Shown here piece by piece: positions 63,537 through 64,000 of a stretch of 64,000 nt of DNA. The DNA is taken from the NCBI GenBank assembly GCA_014904985.1, contig MU129006.1, forward strand, positions 82,297 through 146,296, written 5' to 3'. The first letter of the stretch is position 1. Each line of letters begins with the position of its first letter. Origin of the DNA: Hydnum rufescens UP504. Taxonomy: Eukaryota; Basidiomycota; Agaricomycetes; Cantharellales; Hydnaceae. Below the pieces are notes generated by a model. It saw only the letters and a list, made by a program, of their open reading frames with translations. It was not told where the DNA came from and did no database searches. The translations under genes and the position numbers were made by a program.

Positions 63537-64000
63537 GGCTTAGAAGCCTGCAACAATAAGCTGCAAAAAGTGTGCGGTAATTGAATAGAAATGGAGATCT
63601 CCGTGTCACGGAGAGTGACATTATTTTAATGTCACACTGGGAGGGTACTGGCAGCTCGTACTTTCCTCCTTGGATCATGTGTAGCTGTCGAGGTAACGCT
63701 CAGCAGCATGGGAAAGGGCCCTTTATTGAATTGTTGTGTTGGTTAGGTCGTTCTGTAGACATTGTCCCATACAATGCTCAATGGGTTCATCACACCACCA
63801 AGTTTATAATGTGTTGAAACATACGGCGTCAACCTTGACCTCATCATCCCCCTTGACGAGATACCGTCAAAGAAGTATGAGATCAGCCTGGGAATCAAGA
63901 TAGTCGGCTTGAGTAAGTAACACAACGTAGACTGTGGGATCTGATCTATGAATCCACTCGGCTTTCCCTCGGCCCCTGGAGCTCCCACCTTAGATGCGGC
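63537..64000. other. Right edge, possible partial minus-strand gene
   Basis: No confident gene. A minus-strand frame open from the right edge (about 63988) reads MGAPGAEGKPSGFIDQIPQS and continues to about 63743; it could be the end of a gene lying mainly outside the window. Another minus frame here reads DPTVYVVLLTQADYLDSQAD. Neither is recognised. Confidence 0.25.

Overview
The window is nuclear DNA of a filamentous basidiomycete. It holds eukaryotic genes broken by many short GT-AG introns (roughly 35-85 nt), closely packed on both strands, with no operons, rRNA, tRNA or CRISPR that I could support. The small SQKDY protein at the left edge, the AIM9-like kinase, the CCCH/LOTUS-like protein and the GPI-tailed GH79 and GH16 enzymes point to Agaricomycetes. 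A Cantharellales (Rhizoctonia/Ceratobasidium-like) source is possible but only a guess.

Layout. 0.2-0.56 kb: small SQKDY protein (+). 2.6-5.5 kb: secreted GH79 glycosidase (+). 6.5-7.7 kb: DapA-family aldolase (+). 7.9-9.6 kb: UDP-glucose 4-epimerase (-), divergent from the ESCRT-III subunit Snf7 (+, 9.7-10.6 kb). 10.7-14.8 kb: unresolved, with minus-strand coding-like fragments. 14.8-16.1 kb: Mrl1-like mannose-6-phosphate-receptor-homology protein (+). 16.3-16.8 kb: histone H2A.Z (-), divergent from the polyprenyl diphosphate synthase Coq1 (+, 17.1-18.6 kb). 19.0-19.7 kb: LAMTOR2/roadblock-like protein (-). 20.8-23.0 kb: coiled-coil/NYN-like/CCCH/LOTUS-like protein (+). 23.4-26.1 kb: TBC Rab-GAP (-). 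27.2-29.0 kb: RBBP4/Hat2-type WD40 protein (+). 29.8-33.4 kb: DH-PH-FYVE Rho exchange factor (+). 34.1-35.0 kb: C2H2 zinc-finger protein (+). 35-38 kb: gene-free. 38.1-39.9 kb: Golgi tether subunit Cog8 (+). 40.7-43.7 kb: ORC1 (+). 44.0-45.9 kb: AIM9-like APH-fold kinase (+). 46.1-47.8 and 49.8-51.5 kb: tandem GH16 beta-glucanase paralogues (+), separated by a region with a duplicated MITE-like repeat. 52.1-56.8 kb: SIN3 (+). 57.5-59.6 kb: single-pass membrane protein (-). 60.8-63.5 kb: Syo1/HEATR3-like ribosomal-protein import chaperone (-).

Themes. Several genes serve membrane traffic (Snf7, Mrl1, TBC-GAP, FYVE-RhoGEF, Cog8, LAMTOR2-like) and several serve chromatin or replication (H2A.Z, RBBP4/Hat2, SIN3, ORC1). 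GH79 and the two GH16 enzymes are secreted or wall-anchored carbohydrate enzymes. RBBP4-type proteins and SIN3 are known partners in Rpd3/HDAC complexes, but their presence in one window is probably chance.

Two points affect how the window should be read. First, many otherwise well-conserved genes switch frame at single positions. Five of these sit at short homopolymers or homopolymer pairs that look one base too short, which suggests sequencing undercalls more than decay. Second, the 20.8-23.0 kb gene joins a domain with NYN/PIN-like acidic motifs to CCCH fingers and a C-terminal LOTUS-like helical domain. That layout recalls animal RNA-decay factors and is the most interesting candidate in the window.
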